Source: Hyphomicrobiales bacterium (GTDB lineage Bacteria; Pseudomonadota; Alphaproteobacteria; Rhizobiales; Rhizobiaceae). From it: DNA of 64,000 bases. This document shows, one piece after another, positions 9,302 through 17,770 of the stretch. Each line of letters opens with the position of its first letter. The first letter of the stretch is position 1. The notes under the pieces are model-generated. The model did no database searches and was not told the origin of the DNA. It was given only the letters and a program-made list of their open reading frames with translations. The position numbers and the translations under genes are program-made. The stretch is from contig UBTY01000051.1 of assembly GCA_900468535.1 (NCBI GenBank), positions 1 through 64,000 of the forward strand, given 5' to 3'.

Positions 9302-10279
9302 ATGATCAGGCATGCGAAGTTCGCAGGGGCGCTTGCAGCGTTCGGTTTGGTCGCCCAGGCGGCGTTGGCTGACGAAGGCGGGGTCAGCTTCTGGCTCCCT
9401 GGACTTTATGGGAGTTTTGCGGCCGTACCTGCGGAGCCGGGTTGGTCCTTTGCAACAGTTTACCTCCATCCGTCGGTTAGCGCAGGCGCGAGTCAGGCTT
9501 TCCCTCGTGGTGGCGGCGGACGAGTTGACCTCGGGCTCAAAGGCAGAGGCGACTTGATCGCCTTCGGTCCGACTTACACATTCGAACAGCCGCTATGGGG
9601 AGGTCAATTCGCGTTGAGCCTCCTTGGCGTCGCGGGACGCAACAATGCCTGCGTCGACGCCACATTGACAGGCCCGCTCGGCGGAACACTCTCAGGGGAG
9701 CGTTGCGACAGTAGAACGGCATTTGGCGACCTCCTGCCGCAAGCCACACTGAAATGGAACGACGGTACCGATAATTATCTTGCCTACGTCACCGGCGACA
9801 TTCCGGTCGGTGCCTATGATGCCGACCGCCTCGCCAATCTGGGGATCGGCCATGGAGCAATCGATGGCGGTGTCGGCTACACCTACCTCGATCCATCTAC
9901 CGGACACGAGTTCTCCATCGTCGGCGGCCTCACTTACAATTGGGAAAACCCCGACACGGATTATAATAACGGCATCGATGCCCATATCGACTGGGGCGCA
10001 TCGCAATTCCTGAACGAACACCTCTACGTCGGTGTTGCCGGGTATGCCTATCAGCAGATCACCGGCGACAGCGGCGAAGGTGCCGTCCTCGGTGATTTCA
10101 AGTCGCGCGTCTTCGGCATCGGTCCGCAGATCGGCTATAACTTTGATCTGAACGAAACGACCTCGGCCTTCCTCAATTTGAAAGGCTACTACGAGTTCGG
10201 AGCGAAGAACCGTGCGGATGGCTGGAATGTTTGGCTCTCGTTTGCCGTCGCTCCCCGCGCAGTCAAGAAGGTCGAGTAG
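9302..10279 (+). CDS. SphA-like outer-membrane protein (phenol-degradation meta-pathway type)
   Basis: 325 residues from the ATG at 9302. Signal peptide of 23 residues (MIRHAKFAGALAAFGLVAQAALA). The mature part opens DEGGVSFWLPGLYGSFAAVP, the typical start of SphA / COG4313 proteins. It has alternating hydrophobic and aromatic beta-strand patterns and a C-terminal strand ending WLSFAVAPRAVKKVE, consistent with an outer-membrane barrel. These proteins are thought to help hydrophobic substrates cross the outer membrane, but the function is weakly established. It diverges from the sulfatase gene. Homologues commonly sit near DUF1254 and sulfatase genes (from memory), which fits the decayed set in this window. 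Confidence 0.85.
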   Translation: MIRHAKFAGALAAFGLVAQAALADEGGVSFWLPGLYGSFAAVPAEPGWSFATVYLHPSVSAGASQAFPRGGGGRVDLGLKGRGDLIAFGPTYTFEQPLWGGQFALSLLGVAGRNNACVDATLTGPLGGTLSGERCDSRTAFGDLLPQATLKWNDGTDNYLAYVTGDIPVGAYDADRLANLGIGHGAIDGGVGYTYLDPSTGHEFSIVGGLTYNWENPDTDYNNGIDAHIDWGASQFLNEHLYVGVAGYAYQQITGDSGEGAVLGDFKSRVFGIGPQIGYNFDLNETTSAFLNLKGYYEFGAKNRADGWNVWLSFAVAPRAVKKVE

Positions 10280-10325
10280 GCGATCTGGATCATCGCATGA
10301 CTGTTTGGGAACTATTGCTAACATC

Positions 10326-10678
10326 TTACCCTTGGTAACTCCGCGGCATCAGTTCATGGATCAGGCTTTGTTTGTGGCCGTTGACGATGGCAGCGAGCGT
10401 GCGGGGCAGGTAGGCAAACGGATCAACGGAATTGAGTTCGCAGCTTTCAATGAGCGAGGCAATGATCGCCCAATTCTCAGCCCCAGCATCATGGCCCGCG
10501 AAGAGCGCGCTTTCGCTATCGAGCGCAATCGGCCTGATGGTTCGCTCCACAGTGTTGTTGTCGATCTCGATACGACCGTCATCTAGAAAGATGGAAGGCC
10601 GTCCCAGTATCTGGCGATATAGGCGAGTGCTTCGCCAAGCGGCGACTTGCCAGCGACGTGGGCACGATGATCCGTAAG
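10326..10678 (-). pseudogene. IS66 transposase TnpC, C-terminal fragment
   Basis: Fragment matching the IS66 TnpC C-terminus: DDGRIEIDNNTVERTIRPIA, then SALFAGHDAGAENWAIIASL and PFAYLPRTLAAIVNGHKQS. The IDNN.ERTIRP block carries the last acidic catalytic residue of the DDE domain. The part from LTDHRAHVAGKS to ARYWDGL is in another frame, so a frameshift lies near 10595. The N-terminal two-thirds, including the leucine zipper and the first catalytic Asp residues, is absent. Confidence 0.85.
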
Positions 10679-11100
10679 CTAGGTCCGCATGTCGGAGACC
10701 AAGGGCGCTGACCGTGCCTGCCCCTCAGCGAGACGAGCGTCGGCGTCGAGACCGCGCAGCTCGGACGTGCTCACCTCGAGTGAACGGACCCGACGCCAGT
10801 CGAGGCCTGCGAACAACATTTCGAACTGCATATGGCCCAGCGTCATCAGGCCATCCCTGACCCTGGCCAGGTGAAGGTGTGTTCCTCTAGTCGCTTGTAA
10901 GCCATCACCAGTCCGCTGCCATCCCAGTAGATCAGCTTCAATCGCTCTGCTCTCCGCGACCCGAATACGAAGACCGTCCCTGTAAACGGGTCTTTGTGCA
11001 GCTCGTTCTTGACCAAGGCCGCCAGGCCATCATTACCTTTGCGGAAGTCTGCTGGCTTGGTGGCCACCATGATCCGAACCCGGTTCGAGGGAAAGATCAT
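10679..11100 (-). pseudogene. IS66 accessory protein TnpB, frameshifted
   Basis: Starts at 11100 (MIFPSNRVRIMVATKPADFR) and continues through FTGTVFVFGSRRAERLKLIYWDGSGLVMAYKRLEEHTFTWPG, the standard IS66 Orf2 pattern. A one-base shift near 10857 breaks it. The expected remainder (LMTLGHMQFEMLFAGLDWRR) continues in the next frame to a stop at 10679-10681. The function of TnpB in transposition is unknown. Remnants of TnpA (IRLEEGAYAARIAAIVRACAVPA) end in an ATGA overlap with its start. Confidence 0.85.
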
Positions 11101-11344
11101 GCCGGAACTGCGCAGGCACGCACGATGGCAGCAATCCGGGCGGCATACGCGCCTTCTTCCAGACGGATGGTGATAGACGACAATTATCTCCGAACGGCTC
11201 CCGTTCGCGACAGGCGTCTCCGAAACGGGTGGAACGACGAAAGCCGAGACTTCCATAGCGTCAGGGAACCATGGTGGGAAAGTAGTCGTTACATTCTTCC
11301 AGGAACGCGCATTCTCCAACACTCATTTAGTTCGGATCACGGCA

Positions 11345-12574
11345 TTGGAAAACACGGTTCGCCTGACACGTAAAAAGCCGCTGCGTCGCGATCAGCCTCT
11401 TTGGTTTTCGACCCCGAGAATTTCGCTCAGCGCAGGCAAGAAGGTGTCGGCGAAAGACTATGATGTGGTGATCGTCGGCGCTGGCATCAGCGGGGCCTTG
11501 ATGGCGCAAACGTTAGCCGGGAAGGGGCTCGCAATTCTGGTGATCGATCGTCGGCAACCGGTGCGGGGAAGCAGTATTGCCAGTACGGCGATGATCCAGC
11601 ACGAAATCGATGTACCCTTGCACCAACTCGCAACGATGATAGGCAATGCCAAAGCGGTCAGGGTGTGGCGCAGATCCGCGAGAGCGGTTGAACAATTGGC
11701 CAGTCTTGTCCGTGACCTGAAGATGCATTGCTCCTTCGAACGCCGGCAGACTCTTTTCCTCGCAGGCGAGGAATATGGATCGCGGGCGCTTAAGGCGGAA
11801 GTCGCCGCCCGCACCAGCGCCGGCATCGACGCCTCGCTTCTTGATGCCGCAACCCTGCTTAACCGGCACGGACTTGACCGAACCGCGGCGATCGAGAGCG
11901 CTATCTCCGCCTGTGCGAACCCTGCCCAGCTTACCTGCGCGGTTCTTCGCAATGCTCAGCGCCACGGTGTGGAGATCGTTGCAGATATCGAAGTTACTGA
12001 CGTCCGTGAAGCGGAGGAACAGGTTTTCGTTGCGACATCTTCGGGCCGCATGATTTCCGCACGTCATGCGGTCTTCTGCACCGGCTATGAGTTCCTTGAG
12101 AGCGTGGCACAAAAAGATCAGAAGATCATCTCGACGTGGGCATTGGCGAGCCGGCCTCACCTCAAACGCCCCGAATGGTTGGACCGCTATCTCGTATGGG
12201 AGGGATCTGATCCGTATATCTACTTCCGCTCGACACCTGACGGCCGGGTGATCGTCGGTGGTGAAGACGAAGACTGCGAGGACGCGTACAAAGACGAGAG
12301 CAAGTCCGCCGAAAAAACTAAAACACTCGTGCAAAAGTTTGGTGATTTGACGGGGTTTTCGATCGGCAAGCCCGACTTCACATGGTCGGCCGCATTCGGT
12401 GCGACGCCTACGGGTCTGCCAATGATCGGAGCAGTCCCTGGAATGTCGAAGGTGTTCGTGACGATGGGTTATGGCGGCAATGGTATAACCTTCAGTCAGA
12501 TCGCTGCCGATCTCATCTCCGGCGAGATTCTTGGGCATCGCGATGCCGACTGGGACCTGTTTCCCATCAGCTAA
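11345..12574 (+). CDS. FAD-dependent oxidoreductase (DadA / glycine-oxidase type)
   Basis: 409 residues from a TTG at 11345; no strong ribosome site is visible. The Rossmann FAD-binding motif VVIVGAGISGALMAQTLAGKG lies at about residues 40-60, and the second-strand acid comes in LVIDRRQPVRGSSIASTA. The C-terminal signature is TPTGLPMIGAVPGMSKVFVTMGYGGNGITFSQIAAD. These enzymes oxidise amines or amino acids. The N-terminal 38 residues (LTRKKPLRRDQPLWF) precede the usual start and are typical of a rhizobial subgroup as I recall it. Its promoter region may have been altered by the IS66 remnant immediately upstream. Confidence 0.9.
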   Translation: MENTVRLTRKKPLRRDQPLWFSTPRISLSAGKKVSAKDYDVVIVGAGISGALMAQTLAGKGLAILVIDRRQPVRGSSIASTAMIQHEIDVPLHQLATMIGNAKAVRVWRRSARAVEQLASLVRDLKMHCSFERRQTLFLAGEEYGSRALKAEVAARTSAGIDASLLDAATLLNRHGLDRTAAIESAISACANPAQLTCAVLRNAQRHGVEIVADIEVTDVREAEEQVFVATSSGRMISARHAVFCTGYEFLESVAQKDQKIISTWALASRPHLKRPEWLDRYLVWEGSDPYIYFRSTPDGRVIVGGEDEDCEDAYKDESKSAEKTKTLVQKFGDLTGFSIGKPDFTWSAAFGATPTGLPMIGAVPGMSKVFVTMGYGGNGITFSQIAADLISGEILGHRDADWDLFPIS

Positions 12575-12924
12575 GGGGCTGGCTTCGAAAACCAGTTCAG
12601 CAACTCGCTGCGAGCCATTACCTGAGTGCGTTGCTACTACAGTTTCGAAACAGTATCGCGACCCGCGCCAGGAAGCGGATCCGCTCCTGACTTGGAGGCC
12701 CCAGGGTACAGCTCTGACTTTCCGGGCATGGCTGGCGGAAGCCGACATCCTCGCGAGCGAGGCGTCTCGCTCAGTCAGCCGGACAGCCGCCAAACGTTAC
12801 GTGCTGTCACACTACGCCGTTTACAGCAACGTAACTGTTAAACCCTTTACAGCAACGCTCTTGCTCCCTCACTCTATCTGCGAGTGATAGTGATCATGTA
12901 CCCGTTGAGCCGGAGTGCCTGTCC
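12575..12924. other. 350 bp intergenic region with repeated motif
   Basis: No convincing gene. It holds a direct repeat of TTTACAGCAACG (12820-12831 and 12846-12857, 26 bases apart); the first copy is part of the shared operator-like site at 12815-12844. The rest shows nothing I can name. Confidence 0.5.
12815..12844 (-). promoter_or_regulatory. candidate operator, site 2 of a shared motif
   Basis: On the minus strand this reads GGTTTAACAGTTACGTTGCT then GTAAACGGCG. It aligns with site 1 (GGTTTGGAAGTACGTTACGG, then TAAACGCG) with small gaps. It lies 80-110 bases before the regulator gene at 12925, so autoregulation is possible. The downstream half is partly repeated at 12846-12857. Confidence 0.4.
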
Positions 12925-13902
12925 ATGAGAACAACCGCCGGGCTCATTGCCGCAGTCCCATCATCCATCGATGCCAGATTACAGCTACATCGTGTGTTGG
13001 AAAGCAACTCCTTCGCGGCGCCTCGCCGGGAAAAGCAGTTCCTTCAGTACGTAGTAGAAGAAACCTTGGAAGGAAGGCAGGCTGACCTCAAGGCTTTCAC
13101 TATCGCGCAGGCCGTCTTAGGAAGGGGAGGCGATTTCGATGCACAGGCTGATCCTTGCGTTAGACTTGTAGCGCGCCGCCTCCGTGACGAACTTGAGCGT
13201 TACTACCTCCTCGCTGGACGCAACGACCCGGTCGTGATTTCCATCCCGAAGGGAACCTTCGTACCGGTTCTTGAACTTCGAAAGCCGAGTACTGGAACAG
13301 CAGACGGAGTCGAAGAAAAGCCACTCTATCCAGCTGTTTTCGATCTCTCGTCGGCGAGCCATAAGCCGATAGCAGCCTTGCTTCGCGGTTGGCGGATGGC
13401 ATGGCTCGTCGCGTTGGCTTCAGTTGCGCTGACTGTACCGCTGCTCGGTGCCATGCTTGCGGCTCCTCAGAACGACGCAAGAAACCGGACTACGGTGCGC
13501 GTTGAGAACTTTCAGCTTCTGGCCGGTCCCAGCCGCTTTTCGAGCCTTTCTGGCGGGGTGACTGACGAGTTGGTTAAGGAGCTTGTATCTATCCCGGATT
13601 TACTCGTGACCATACGTTCCCAGCAGTCCACAGCTGAAGGATATCAGAGTGGAACCCCAGCCTACGTGGTCCAGGGGAGCGTGCAACTCGATGAGCAAAA
13701 CGCCAAATCAACGGCCCGCTTGGTTAGCCCGACGGACGGAGCGGTCCTCTGGGCGCAAAACTACGAGGCCGACCTGCGAGAAGGGTCATTCCTCGATTTT
13801 CAGTCTCATGTGGCACGAAACATCGCTTCGGCGATCGCTCAATCATTGAGGATCAAGTCTAGTTGCGTGTATCAGCGGCCATGTGCTTCATTTAAGCGCT
13901 GA
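12925..13902 (+). CDS. membrane-anchored regulator-like protein (adenylate-cyclase/TolB-like family), C-terminally short
   Basis: 325 residues. Residues 15-115 form a conserved N-terminal domain (FLQYVVEETLEGRQADLKAF, then FDAQADPCVRLVARRLRDELERYY and VVISIPKGTFVPV) that resembles a winged-helix DNA-binding module of CadC-like proteins. A single membrane helix follows at about 153-175 (MAWLVALASVALTVPLLGAML). After it comes a periplasmic FlgO/TolB-N-like domain (TDELVKELVSIPDLLVTIR). Relatives I recall run to 500-600 residues with C-terminal TPR repeats; this one stops early after AQSLRIKSS, so it may be truncated. It is the best local candidate to read the shared motif before the sulfatase, SphA and DUF1254 genes. 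Confidence 0.7.
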   Translation: MRTTAGLIAAVPSSIDARLQLHRVLESNSFAAPRREKQFLQYVVEETLEGRQADLKAFTIAQAVLGRGGDFDAQADPCVRLVARRLRDELERYYLLAGRNDPVVISIPKGTFVPVLELRKPSTGTADGVEEKPLYPAVFDLSSASHKPIAALLRGWRMAWLVALASVALTVPLLGAMLAAPQNDARNRTTVRVENFQLLAGPSRFSSLSGGVTDELVKELVSIPDLLVTIRSQQSTAEGYQSGTPAYVVQGSVQLDEQNAKSTARLVSPTDGAVLWAQNYEADLREGSFLDFQSHVARNIASAIAQSLRIKSSCVYQRPCASFKR

Positions 13903-13982
13903 ATAGGCTGGCAGGCGCAACGACTTCGGTTGGGTGCGACCCACCCTTATCTGGACTAAGCGCTTGGCTCGCAAGCTGACGA

Positions 13983-14010
13983 AAAGAGGTTCGCGCGAAC
14001 GAACCTCTTT
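13983..14010. terminator. bidirectional hairpin terminator
   Basis: Perfect 11-bp inverted repeat AAAGAGGTTCG (13983-13993) and CGAACCTCTTT (14000-14010), 6-base loop, T-rich on both flanks. It lies 80 bases after the regulator stop and would also serve minus-strand transcription arriving from 14200. Confidence 0.65.
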
Positions 14011-14110
14011 CCTTCTACCCAGTCCTTCTAGGAGAAGACCGGACCACTGCCGCGTCCGATCCAGTGCCTAACTATATCCTCGGACAGAGGTTCCGCCAGC
14101 CCAGAGAAAA

Positions 14111-14185
14111 ACGATGAGAATAGCTCGAGGGCGATTGGTCGCGCCTTCGGTCCGCGTCTTGCAGTACGAAACATGCAACAAGAGG
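14111..14185. repeat. conserved segment of the duplicated module, copy A
   Basis: A stretch of about 70 bases (core GGCGATTGGTCG then GCCTTCGGTCCGCGTC, and GCAACAAGAGGG) matches 23966-24034 in copy B. Differences are scattered, not clustered. Read on the minus strand, both copies encode the same short peptide pattern (PSCC....ARRGPKARPIAL) with mostly silent changes, so a small coding or structured element is possible. Confidence 0.55.
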
Positions 14186-14199
14186 GTCGTTGCGGTGGC

Positions 14200-14448
14200 T
14201 CAGTTTCCATCCTCGTTATTTCCCAAGCCTTCCGGCCGTACGACTGGATCATTCAAGTGGTCCAAAGCAAGGCGATGTATCACGTTGCGTATCGCCACGT
14301 CGATGCTTCCATCCAGAAGGGAGGGATCATCCGACATGATCCGCAAAGCCTGTTCAGCAATTACAGCTGCCACGTCGTCCGATTTGACGTATTCGCGTGC
14401 TATTGCTTGAAGGACGACCGACATGCGCATTGACGGGAGTTCTGCCAT
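14200..14448 (-). CDS. small hypothetical protein, paralogue A of a duplicated module
   Basis: 82 residues (MAELPSMRMSVVLQAIAREY). Start at 14448 with GAGGAG nine bases upstream. The sequence is soluble and helical; VIHRLALDHLNDPVV is conserved in the broken paralogue at 24035-24240. No family is recognised. The 5' leader (about 14449-14500) is conserved with the other copy and can fold so that the ribosome binding site pairs with an upstream CTCC. An AbcR-like small RNA gene lies 300 bases upstream on the same strand. Confidence 0.7.
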   Translation of the reverse strand: MAELPSMRMSVVLQAIAREYVKSDDVAAVIAEQALRIMSDDPSLLDGSIDVAIRNVIHRLALDHLNDPVVRPEGLGNNEDGN

Positions 14449-14510
14449 GATATGGCTCCTCGCTCTGCAGGCGGGAGTAAATAGGAACTCTCAGCCACCA
14501 GCGCCTAGGG
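14449..14510 (-). promoter_or_regulatory. conserved 5' leader with hairpin over the ribosome binding site (copy A)
   Basis: On the minus strand the leader reads GGCGCTGGTGGCTGAGAGTT, then CTCCCGCCTGCAGAGCGAGGAG and seven bases to ATG (given here in parts). CTCC can pair with the GGAG Shine-Dalgarno. Copy B at 24241-24300 keeps the first block nearly unchanged and has a perfect 7-bp hairpin, GCTCCCG/CGGGAGC, at the same place. This suggests translational control by temperature, ligand or a small RNA. Confidence 0.45.
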
Positions 14511-14561
14511 TTATTGGTTGCCGGCGATGGGCAATCCTACGCCAAGCGCGGCATGGAGTCC

Positions 14562-14736
14562 CTAGTTCGATACCGTACGAAGATATGGTCGAGATACCCG
14601 CATGAGATCCCGCCGCTGACGAGCGGCGGGATCGGGACGTGCTCGATACGGAAGAACCACTTGGCAGCTGACGTCACACAGGATGCCGAGTGGCCGATCG
14701 GAAAGGTCTGGGTCGATCTGATCGTGTCTCCGAACT
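14562..14736 (-). other. possible small conserved reading frame (copy A of module)
   Basis: On the minus strand a frame of up to 65 codons (14562-14759) contains RPLGILCDVSCQVVLP and ends YLRTVSN. The matching part of copy B (24332-24475) reads VLCDVRRRVASLP...YFRTIAETS. Nucleotide identity peaks at CCTGTGTGACGTC. It could be a short protein or conserved RNA; no ribosome site is clear. A perfect 12-bp hairpin (GATCCCGCCGCT/AGCGGCGGGATC, 14606-14633) lies inside. Confidence 0.3.
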
Positions 14737-14757
14737 ACGTTGGTGCGTGAGAGTTCC

Positions 14758-14842
14758 AAAAAAAATGGGCCCGCACAGCGCGGGCTTAAGTGGGGAGAAG
14801 ACCGAGGCGCGGGCTAGGTCCTCAACACCCCTTAACCTACAA
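14758..14842 (-). ncRNA. candidate AbcR/alpha-r15-like small RNA, copy A
   Basis: On the minus strand the unit shows GAGGACC...GGTC (a first stem), then the unpaired TTCTCCCCACTTAA, then a terminator stem GCCCGC/GCGGGC (14769-14774, 14780-14785) followed by eight T (14765-14758). This is the AbcR layout: hairpin, anti-Shine-Dalgarno CTCCC stretch, terminator. The CTTCCCCACTTA tract recurs in copy B at 24538-24550. The promoter was not identified, so the 5' end is a guess. Confidence 0.5.
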
Positions 14843-15367
14843 ACATGAGATGAATTCCATCGTCTGCTCGTGGGACTGGCGAACGGACAAGGACGGCAAC
14901 CGATCGAGCAGGCACCCAAGCAGCATTTTGCACAGGCAAGGACGGGTTGCTGCAGTTTGCGAAGTTCACCGGGTAGCACCTGAATACGCAACGCCAGAAC
15001 ACTCTCGATGGCGTTCGTCAGCCCAGAAATCAGCGCGGTATACGGTCTTACGCCAGATGTCCTAGGCGATTTGCGGAGATTGGCGGGCAATCATTCGGCC
15101 CGAGAACCGCGATTTGGCGTTCGAACATAAGCCTGGCGAATCCGTCGTTCCCGCGTTCAGCATCGAGCGACCCTCCTACCGTGGATTCCGATGGATACAA
15201 AACATCGATTTCCCGGTCTGCACCAGCGAGGTCCAAGTGAAGCGCATCGGCAGCAAACCGTGCGGCTCAAGGGCTGAAATGCTGGCCAGTCCCGGGCGGA
15301 TCTACTCCGTTGGGCCCCCAGGGACGCGGAGGCGCGGTATCAACGGATATCCTCGTAGTAGCACGTA
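14843..15367. other. about 525 bp without a recognisable gene
   Basis: Short frames on both strands (for example 15048-15236 minus) have no ribosome site or family signature. The sequence may contain decayed gene pieces, given that a regulator fragment follows at 15488. Confidence 0.4.
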
Positions 15368-15487
15368 GTGCTCATTCCGAGTTTTCTCGTCGCAGAGCCA
15401 AGCCTACGGTTGCTTGGTGGAGGGTATCGCCATTACATTTGCAAATCATGCCGCTGTTCCCGCTGTCAGCGGGGTCGACGCAATAGA

Positions 15488-15760
15488 ATGCGACAACTCA
15501 ACGACGTTCGCCGTTCGGCGCTGATCGTCCAGAGTGGTCGGTTCATTTGCCGCGAGGGCGAACGGTCATCGGCGATTTATCGCATTGTGCAAGGAGCGGT
15601 TCGCGTCTTTCGCATTCTGCCAAACGGGACGTGATGCATTCTCGCCTTCCGCTCGATGACCGCATGACCCTTCGCCCACGAAACAAGCAGGGAAATTGTG
15701 TCCTATGTTATCGTAAAGCATTCTCCGTCTGTTGTTGCAGGCGTAGAATGCGCCCCTGCA
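15488..15760 (+). pseudogene. fragment of a Crp/Fnr-family regulator
   Basis: The frame RQLNDVRRSALIVQSGRFIC, then REGERSSAIYRIVQGAVRVFRILPNG, matches the N-terminal cyclic-nucleotide-binding-like domain of FixK/FnrN-type regulators. It stops at 15632-15634. Possible later remnants (ETSREIVSYVIVKHSPSVVA) continue in another frame. The C-terminal helix-turn-helix is not visible, so the gene is inactive. Intact Crp-type sequence occurs at 57720-58853, but this fragment is not obviously derived from it. Confidence 0.6.
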
Positions 15761-15800
15761 GATAGAGGGAATGCTGTTGAGCAACGGTTGGCAGCGCGGA

Positions 15801-16031
15801 ATGTTGAAGCTGATTGTGAAGTTGCCGTCACTTCGGGATGATCTTCGCGCTCTTGCGGGGCGTTCCGCCTCGTTCGATGACCTGGTCGCTGCCTATGACG
15901 ATGCTACCGTCATGCTCGATCGTCTCGAACGAGGAATTGCCGACGACCCCGGAGGACTGCTTGAGGAGTATCGCGAGGTCTGTCTCGGGATCGAAACCGA
16001 CGTGATCCAGTATTGCCTGGATCATCGTTGA
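15801..16031 (+). CDS. small hypothetical protein
   Basis: About 76 residues from the ATG at 15801 (MLKLIVKLPSLRDDLRALAG). An in-frame ATG at 15771 and a TTG at 15777 (seven bases after AGAGGGA) are alternative starts and add up to ten residues. Hydrophilic and helical (DLVAAYDDATVMLDRLERGIADDPGGLLEEYREVCLGIETDVIQ). No family recognised, but composition is protein-like. It follows the Crp fragment and precedes the DUF1254 pseudogene. Confidence 0.55.
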   Translation: MLKLIVKLPSLRDDLRALAGRSASFDDLVAAYDDATVMLDRLERGIADDPGGLLEEYREVCLGIETDVIQYCLDHR

Positions 16032-16143
16032 TCGCGCCCTGCAACGGTCAGATAGCGGACTGCAGTGGCGCGCTCTTCATCATCCGTGGAACTCCTGCCA
16101 TCGACGTGGCGTCGTGGTGGCCCGATTTACGGTCCGTGTAACT

Positions 16144-16158
16144 GTAACGTACTTCCAA
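16144..16158 (+). promoter_or_regulatory. candidate operator, site 3 of a shared motif
   Basis: GTAACGTACTTCCAA is the exact reverse complement of the 15-base core at 9204-9218. It lies 53 bases before the start of the DUF1254 pseudogene. See sites at 9201-9228 and 12815-12844. Confidence 0.5.
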
Positions 16159-16210
16159 TCCGGGCCTGCCGTGGCAATCTTCCGTCAAAGGGTTGATCGG
16201 GAGAAGCGTT

Positions 16211-17530
16211 ATGTCTCTAGCACGGTTTGCCACCGTTATGGTCTTTATCGCTACAGTGTCTGGAGCCATGCCCGTATATGCGCGGACTGCCCCGCAGCTA
16301 GGCGACGAAGAAATGATCCAAACCTACATCTACCTTCTCGGTCGCCTGCTTATCACCCGGCAACAGCAACTTGACTTCAAGGAAGGCTTCAAGTGGAACG
16401 AACTGGTCCATCGAAAGTCGGGCGCCGTCGATTGGCCCAATCCGAACCTTGACGTCGCCTATTCCGAGGCGTGGGTTGCGGTCGACGAAACGAGCTGCAC
16501 GATCGTGACAGTTCCAAAGATCGATGACCGCTACTACACGGTCCAACTTTTGAATGGCTGGGGCGCTAGCCAATATCAACGAGCAGGTTTTTCCGAACAG
16601 GAAATCGGGCGATTTTGCAATTTGCTTGCGTGGCGCCAAAGTGGATGTTCCCACGGATGCGCCACGGATTGATCTGCCTGTGAAGTATTCACGCGTCCTG
16701 TCGCGCATAGCCCTTGGAAATGACCAAGCGAAGGCTGAGGGCTTCCAGCACCAGTTCAAGCTTCGAGCGACTGGGAGTCCAAAGCTTCCCGTGATTCCAG
16801 AAACACCGGTTTTCGAATTGGAGAAGCCTCCTGGCGTTGAAGCCTTCGAAGCAGCGCCAGTCGCGCTCACCGGGGAACCTGATCTCAGCGTCGGGCTGGA
16901 ACCTTTATCGAAGAACGCCCTTGATATCGCCATTGATACAAAGGAACGTCAGCGTGTCGATGCGATTATCAAAAAGCATGCTTTTACTGAGATTAGAAAG
17001 GCGGGCCAGACGATCGGGCACGGCGTGGTTTACAACGGCTGGGCGCGACCGGGTGTTGTTGGCGAGTATGGGCTGGACTATCTGGCGCGCACACTCGTCA
17101 ATAATGGTGGCATATGGGCGAACGTGAAGCCTGAAGTCCTATATTATCGAGCGAGAGGATGAAAACGGCGGCGACCTGACGGGCAATCACGCATACAAAA
17201 TGACGTTTCCCAAAGATGCGTTGCCATCTCGATTTGCCAAATATTTCTGGTCGGTCATCGCCGTTGACAACGTGCGCTTCCGCGTATTACCGAATCCGTT
17301 GAAGCGGTACCTCCTTAACGATCAGACAAACCCTCAATAGGGCCAGATGGTTCGCTCACACTCTACTTCGCCAGCGAGAAACCCTCCGAGGCACCCGATG
17401 GGAACTGGCTGCCGATCCCAAAAGGCCAGAAGTTCCGGCTGACGTTCCGCTTCTATGGGACGCTGGATGGCGTCTCGAACGGCACGTGGTGGCCCCCCGC
17501 GCTCGTGAAGCTCAGAGCTAGCGGAGAGCG
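16211..17530 (+). pseudogene. DUF1254/DUF1214 protein, broken by three frameshifts
   Basis: Start at 16211 with GGGAGAAG upstream. Residues 1-24 form a signal peptide (MSLARFATVMVFIATVSGAM). The DUF1254 part (LVHRKSGAVDWPNPNLDVAYSEAWVAVDE, here for orientation only up to its YTVQLLNGWG end) is followed by a frameshift near 16565. It continues LANINEQVFPNRKSGDFAI to about 17148, shifts again to REDENGGDLTGNHAYKMTF, and shifts a third time near 17335 to YGPDGSLTLYFASEKPSEAP. The DUF1214 end is FRFYGTLDGVSNGTWWPPAL. Nearly full length (about 430 codons) but not translatable as one protein. Function of intact relatives is unknown; they are exported. Confidence 0.85.
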
Positions 17531-17770
17531 CGTTTCGTCTGCATCTACGTCATGCCGAAAGCAACGGAGCAGGCCGCCGCTAGACAGAGACCTTTCAGGC
17601 GTGTCCCGTTTCATTAACGGGTTGACGCGTCTGGTAGTCTTCGCATTACGCCGAGTGTTCATTGCGTTGTTACTGCGTAATCGGTGTGCAAAGACCTAGG
17701 GCGCCGGGGCCGAAACCAAGCATATTGTGCGTGTGCTGATGATGTGAGTTTCGCGTCAGCCTATGATCCG

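Larger units (their letters stand above)
10326..11335 (-). mobile_element. degenerate IS66-family insertion sequence
   Basis: On the minus strand the order is a tnpA C-terminal fragment, tnpB with one frameshift, then only the C-terminal part of tnpC (transposase). A large part of tnpC is missing, and tnpC resumes directly after the tnpB stop. I could not define terminal inverted repeats or a target duplication, so the ends are approximate. The copy cannot transpose by itself. It sits between the SphA-like gene and the FAD oxidoreductase gene, whose likely start (11345) lies only about ten bases beyond the remnant. Confidence 0.85.

Noticed and set aside
14466..14510. Glycine-riboswitch-like CTCTCAG and GGGAG blocks
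   Set aside because: Only a few core bases resemble it on the plus strand, the conserved gene is on the minus strand, and no gcv genes are near.
15048..15236. 62-codon minus-strand frame
   Set aside because: No ribosome site, no family, overlaps plus frames of similar length; insufficient support.
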